Assembly: GCA_945862325.1 (NCBI GenBank)
Contig: CAMAXZ010000003.1
Coordinates: 124,001 to 188,000 of the forward strand
Length of the DNA: 64,000 bases
DNA from: Klebsiella pneumoniae
GTDB taxonomy: Bacteria > Myxococcota_A > UBA796 > SXON01
Direction: 5' to 3'
The notes beneath the pieces are model-generated. The model saw only the letters and a program-made list of their open reading frames with translations, made no database searches and had not been told where the DNA came from. A program made the translations under genes and the position numbers. Each line of letters starts with the position of its first letter. Within the stretch, counting starts at the first letter, position 1. This document shows, piece after piece, positions 60,611-64,000 of the stretch.

Positions 60611-62913
60611 CCGTCTTGCTCCCGCTGGCGGCGCTCGATCGCCCGCAGCACGCGATCCGGCGTGTAGGGCGGCGCCAGGAGCCAGCAGCCCGTGGCGTCG
60701 TGGATGGCGTTGGCGATGGCCGGCACCGTGGAGAGCTGAGGGCCCTCGCCGGCCTCCTTCGCGCCCAGCGGCCCCCCTGGGTCGTGGGACTCCACGAGGA
60801 TCGCGTGGATCTCGGGGGTCTCGTGCACCGTGGGCACCCGATATTCGAGGAGGCTCGGGGTCCGCATCACCCCGTCCTTGTAGGTGACCTCCTCCGTGAG
60901 CGCCTCCCCCACGCCCATGTACACGCAGCCCTCGATCTGCCCCTCGACGATGGTGCGGTTCAGGGCGCGGCCGCAGTCGTGCGCGGCCCAGATACGGTCG
61001 ACCGTGACGACGCCGGTCTCGGGGTCGACGCTGACCTCCGCCACCTGCGCGGTGAAGCTGTACGCCGGCGATGGGCCGACGCTCTGGCGACGGTGCCGGC
61101 TGCCGATCTTCGGCGGCTTGTACCCGCCCATCGCGCCGAGCGGCCCGTAGGCTTCTTCCGCGAGCCACACGGCGTCGAGGAACGTGAGCCCGCGCGACGG
61201 CGCGTCGCGCACGAACACCCGACCGTCACGGAGCGCGACGGCCTCCGGCGCGACCCCGAGCTTCGACGCCGCCGCGGCGGCGATGCGCGCGCGGACGGCG
61301 TCGACGGCCTCGAGCGCGGCGTTCCCCGCCATGAACGTCACGCGGGAGCTGTAGCTGCCGAGGTCGACCGGGGTCAACATCGTGTCGCCCTCGACCACCC
61401 GGATGTCGGCCGGCCGGAGGCCGAGACGCTCCGCGGTGAGCACCGCGAGCATGTGTTGGCTGCCCTGGCCGATGTCCGCCGTGCCCGAGAACACGGTGAC
61501 CTCGCCGCTGCGATCGACCTTGATCTGCACGCTGCTCTGGGGCAGCTCGTTCTGATACACGGGGTGAAGCGCGCCACACATGTACGCGCTCACCGCGAGG
61601 CCGATGCCGCGGTTCTTCGGCATATGCCCGTGCTTCTCGCGATACCCGCTCGCCTCGATGACCCGATCCAGGCACTCCGCGAGGCCGTTGCTGGTGATGC
61701 GCAGCCCGTTGAGGGTCTCGCATTGCTCCGGAAGGAGATTGCGACGCCGCAGCTCCTCCGGGGAGAGGCCGAGCGCCGCCGCGATGCGGTCCAGGTGGAC
61801 CTCGAGCGCGAAGCGAGGCTGAATCGCGCCGTGCCCCCGCTTCGGCCCACACGGCGGCTTGTTGGTGTACAGGCGCGACGTCTCGAAGCGATACGCGTCG
61901 AGGCGGTAGGGCATCGTCATGAAGACGCCCAGGTAGTAGCTGGTCACCACGCCGTAGCTGGCGTACGCGCCGCCGTCGGCCCAGGCCTTGAAGTCGATGG
62001 CCTTGATTCGGCCGTCCTTGGTCACCCCGACCTTGAGCCACATCCGCGTGGGGTGGCGGCCGCGGTGCGCGTAGAACACCTCCTCGCGCGACAGGACGAC
62101 GCGGACGGGGCGCCCGAGCTTGCGAGCGAGGAAGGACGCACAGATCTCGGTGCAGAACGGGTCGCACTTGCCGCCGTAGCCGGCGCCGACGGCGGGCTTC
62201 ACGAGGCGGAGGTCGGCTTCGCGCATGCCGAGCACGCGCGCGACGTCCTTGTGGACGTAGTGGACGTTCTGGGTGCAGGTGTAGAGGGTCAGGCGGCCGT
62301 CGGCCTCAGGGGCGGCGAGCGCCGCGTGGGACTCCAGGGGCACGTGCGTGGAGCCCGGGTAGTCGTACGTGTCCTCGAGCACGAGGTCGCAGGCGGCGAG
62401 CTCGGCGTCCGGATCCCCGTACTCCTGCCACACGCGCCGAAGCACGTTGCTCGGCTTTCGGGCTTCGTCATGGAGGATCGGCGACGTCGGGTCGAGCGCG
62501 TCGGCCACGCTGTCGACGGAACGCAGGGGCTCGTACACCACGCGCACGGCGTTGCAGGCCCTGCGCGCCGTCTCGACGTCGATGGCCGCGATACATACGA
62601 CGGGCTCGCCGATGTATCGCACCTTGTGGAGGGCGAGGGCGGTCTCGTCTTGCGCGACGGGGATGGCGCCGTAGCGCTTCGGTACGTCTTCGCCCGTCAT
62701 CGCGCCGACGACCCCGGGGATGGCGAGCGCGGCGGTGAGGTCGAGCGACAGGATGCGGGCGTGCGCGTGGGGGGAGCGCAGGAACGCGCCGTGGACCATC
62801 CGCGGCAGCTTCATGTCGGCGACGAACCTGGCTTGCCCCGTGATCTTCGCGCGCCCGTCGATCTTGGCGCCGGTGCCCCCGACGACCCCGCCCTCCGGGG
62901 TGGCGCCGCTCAT
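60607..62913 (-). CDS. Molybdenum hydroxylase large (molybdopterin) subunit, HcrA-like
   Basis: This 768-residue catalytic subunit has an N-terminal AldOxI a/b hammerhead (KITGQARFVADMKLPRMVHGAFLRSPHAHARI) and molybdopterin-binding segments (GAGYGGKCDPFCTEI, GTADIGQGSQHMLA, GPLGAKEAGEGP with the base glutamate). With the FAD and 2Fe-2S subunits it should hydroxylate or reduce an aromatic or heterocyclic substrate. The gene order C-A-B and the HcrB-type cluster favour the 4-hydroxybenzoyl-CoA reductase class. Confidence 0.92.
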   Translation of the reverse strand: MSGATPEGGVVGGTGAKIDGRAKITGQARFVADMKLPRMVHGAFLRSPHAHARILSLDLTAALAIPGVVGAMTGEDVPKRYGAIPVAQDETALALHKVRYIGEPVVCIAAIDVETARRACNAVRVVYEPLRSVDSVADALDPTSPILHDEARKPSNVLRRVWQEYGDPDAELAACDLVLEDTYDYPGSTHVPLESHAALAAPEADGRLTLYTCTQNVHYVHKDVARVLGMREADLRLVKPAVGAGYGGKCDPFCTEICASFLARKLGRPVRVVLSREEVFYAHRGRHPTRMWLKVGVTKDGRIKAIDFKAWADGGAYASYGVVTSYYLGVFMTMPYRLDAYRFETSRLYTNKPPCGPKRGHGAIQPRFALEVHLDRIAAALGLSPEELRRRNLLPEQCETLNGLRITSNGLAECLDRVIEASGYREKHGHMPKNRGIGLAVSAYMCGALHPVYQNELPQSSVQIKVDRSGEVTVFSGTADIGQGSQHMLAVLTAERLGLRPADIRVVEGDTMLTPVDLGSYSSRVTFMAGNAALEAVDAVRARIAAAAASKLGVAPEAVALRDGRVFVRDAPSRGLTFLDAVWLAEEAYGPLGAMGGYKPPKIGSRHRRQSVGPSPAYSFTAQVAEVSVDPETGVVTVDRIWAAHDCGRALNRTIVEGQIEGCVYMGVGEALTEEVTYKDGVMRTPSLLEYRVPTVHETPEIHAILVESHDPGGPLGAKEAGEGPQLSTVPAIANAIHDATGCWLLAPPYTPDRVLRAIERRQREQDG

Positions 62914-63401
62914 CCCGCGGCCTCTTCGGCGAGCGGCGGCTGGGTGGCCTCGCGCGCGGCGGCGAGGATCTTCGTGTAGCCGGTGCAGCGGCAGAGGTTC
63001 GCGCCGAGCCGCTCGCGCAGGGTCGCGTCGTCCGGGTACGGGTCCTCCGCGACGAGCGCGAGCAGGGACATCACGAACCCGGGGGTGCAATACCCGCACT
63101 GCGCCGCGACGTGCTTGTCGAGGGCGAGCTGGATGGGGTGCAGCGCGCCCGCGTGGGACACGCCTTCGATGGTCGATACGTCTCGCCCTTCGACCTCCGC
63201 GGCGACCGTGATGCACGCGAGCCGCGGCACGCCGTCGACGAGCACCGTGCAGGCGCCACAGTCGCCGACGTCGCACCCGTGCTTGGTGCCGGTGAGGTCG
63301 AGGTCTTCCCGGAGGAGCTCGAGGAGGCTGCGCGACCCGGGGACGAGGCGCCGCACCGGCTCACCGTTGACGGAGCACTCGAGGACCAGGTCGCGCGACA
63401 T
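62910..63401 (-). CDS. Molybdenum hydroxylase small [2Fe-2S] subunit, HcrC-like
   Basis: This 163-residue iron-sulfur subunit has the plant-type cluster GCDVGDCGACTVLVDG and the second cluster CGYCTPGFVMS with CRCTGY. It passes electrons between the Mo and FAD subunits. It is first in the three-subunit operon, overlapping the large subunit as ATGA. Confidence 0.95.
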   Translation of the reverse strand: MSRDLVLECSVNGEPVRRLVPGSRSLLELLREDLDLTGTKHGCDVGDCGACTVLVDGVPRLACITVAAEVEGRDVSTIEGVSHAGALHPIQLALDKHVAAQCGYCTPGFVMSLLALVAEDPYPDDATLRERLGANLCRCTGYTKILAAAREATQPPLAEEAAG

Positions 63402-63410
63402 CGCCGGAGC

Positions 63411-64000
63411 TTATCGCGGGGCCCCGATCGCGGCGCCGATGAAGGCCTGGCGCGCGTCGACGAGCGAACTGGGCACCTCGAGCGGGTTCGCCTCTTCGGG
63501 GTCGGTCAGGGGGTTCCAGGCCTCGGCGCGGTCGTCCGACCACACGGCCCGCAGGCGGGCGTCCCGCAGGGCGAGGGCCGGGGTGGTGAAGCCGCCGCAC
63601 ATCGCGTCGCCGTCAGGGCCTGCGGTGCGGGCTGCGATCCAGTCGCGCGGCGGGGTTTCGGCCAGCAGGCTGACGCCGCTCGCGCCGGGCAGCGGGGCGG
63701 CCCCGACGGCGCTGGCCACCGTCGGCGCGATGTCGATGACCCCGGCGAGCCGGTCGTGGGTGGCGGCGGCGAGCCCGGGCACACGAACCACGAGCGGCAC
63801 GTGCAGCACGCTGTCGCTCAGGCAGCGGTCCGACCGGAAGGGCCACGCGGGATGGAAGCTCTCTCCGTGGTGGGAGCTCACGACGACGACCGCGTCCTTC
63901 CAAGGCTCCACCAGCGGTTCGAGCCCCGCGTCGACCTCCTCGAGCTCGGCGGCGTAGAGGGCGCGGGCCCGCGCGAGCGCGGCGCCGTCGACCGGGCGCT
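63411..64000 (-). CDS. Sulfatase-family protein, C-terminal part (runs off right edge)
   Basis: The frame is open to the window edge. It carries SSHHGESF (the sulfatase HGE metal motif, here HHGE), VPLVVRVPG, DIAPTVASAVG and a trailing EEANPLEV segment, as in the alkaline phosphatase/sulfatase superfamily. Upstream residues (ALYAAELEEVD) match the helix before that motif. The catalytic Cys/Ser region lies beyond the window. Confidence 0.85.
   Translation of the reverse strand, partial: RPVDGAALARARALYAAELEEVDAGLEPLVEPWKDAVVVVSSHHGESFHPAWPFRSDRCLSDSVLHVPLVVRVPGLAAATHDRLAGVIDIAPTVASAVGAAPLPGASGVSLLAETPPRDWIAARTAGPDGDAMCGGFTTPALALRDARLRAVWSDDRAEAWNPLTDPEEANPLEVPSSLVDARQAFIGAAIGAPR

Overview
The window is high-GC DNA that reads as a Myxococcota-like (deltaproteobacterial) chromosome carrying a large integrated island. 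The right third (about 46-64 kb) is ordinary chromosome: a tRNA-Asn gene, a YebC-family regulator, TatD, a Pal-type lipoprotein, two MopE-type multi-repeat lipoproteins (the strongest lineage hint), and a molybdenum hydroxylase of the 4-hydroxybenzoyl-CoA reductase type. The left two thirds (1-45,992) are accessory DNA ending exactly in the tRNA-Asn gene.

The accessory part looks like two mobile elements side by side. Element A (1 to about 12.86 kb) holds a type I restriction-modification pair (partial hsdS, hsdM), a primase-helicase operon, a short FtsZ-like GTPase, a GIY-YIG protein, two unknown co-transcribed genes, and a large serine recombinase followed by a tiny HTH gene. Element B (about 12.86-45.99 kb) has its own replication module (VapE-type helicase, primase-like protein), repressor-type regulators and a second large serine recombinase whose reading frame ends inside the tRNA. 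It carries a defence cargo at 12.9-38.8 kb.

The defence cargo is the main discovery. A sigma-54 activator with an RtcR-like, CARF-type sensor domain (31457-32884) sits between two oppositely directed operons. Each operon is preceded by a full-consensus -24/-12 sigma-54 promoter (TGGCAC-N5-TTGCT): one on the minus strand at 31441-31456 in front of hsdR, one on the plus strand at 33182-33197 in front of a CBASS-like operon. The leftward operon encodes HsdR, HsdM, HsdS, a 1372-residue fusion of adenine methyltransferase, specificity domain and STAND ATPase, a second ATPase, an unknown protein and a PLD-type nuclease. Most junctions overlap by 4 bases. An AlbA_2 ATP-binding regulator and a HEPN-like protein follow. 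The rightward operon encodes a CD-NTase with a C-terminal glycine, a Cap2-like E2-E1 fusion, a SAVED domain fused to an HExxH metalloprotease-like domain, and a second complete nucleotidyltransferase. No Cap3 deconjugase was seen.

My reading, which is inference, is that a nucleotide-type alarm sensed by the activator switches on restriction/STAND and CBASS-type defences together through sigma-54. The promoters, gene order, overlaps and motifs are read directly from the sequence. The ligand, the protease activity and the phage-defence role are not shown by sequence alone.
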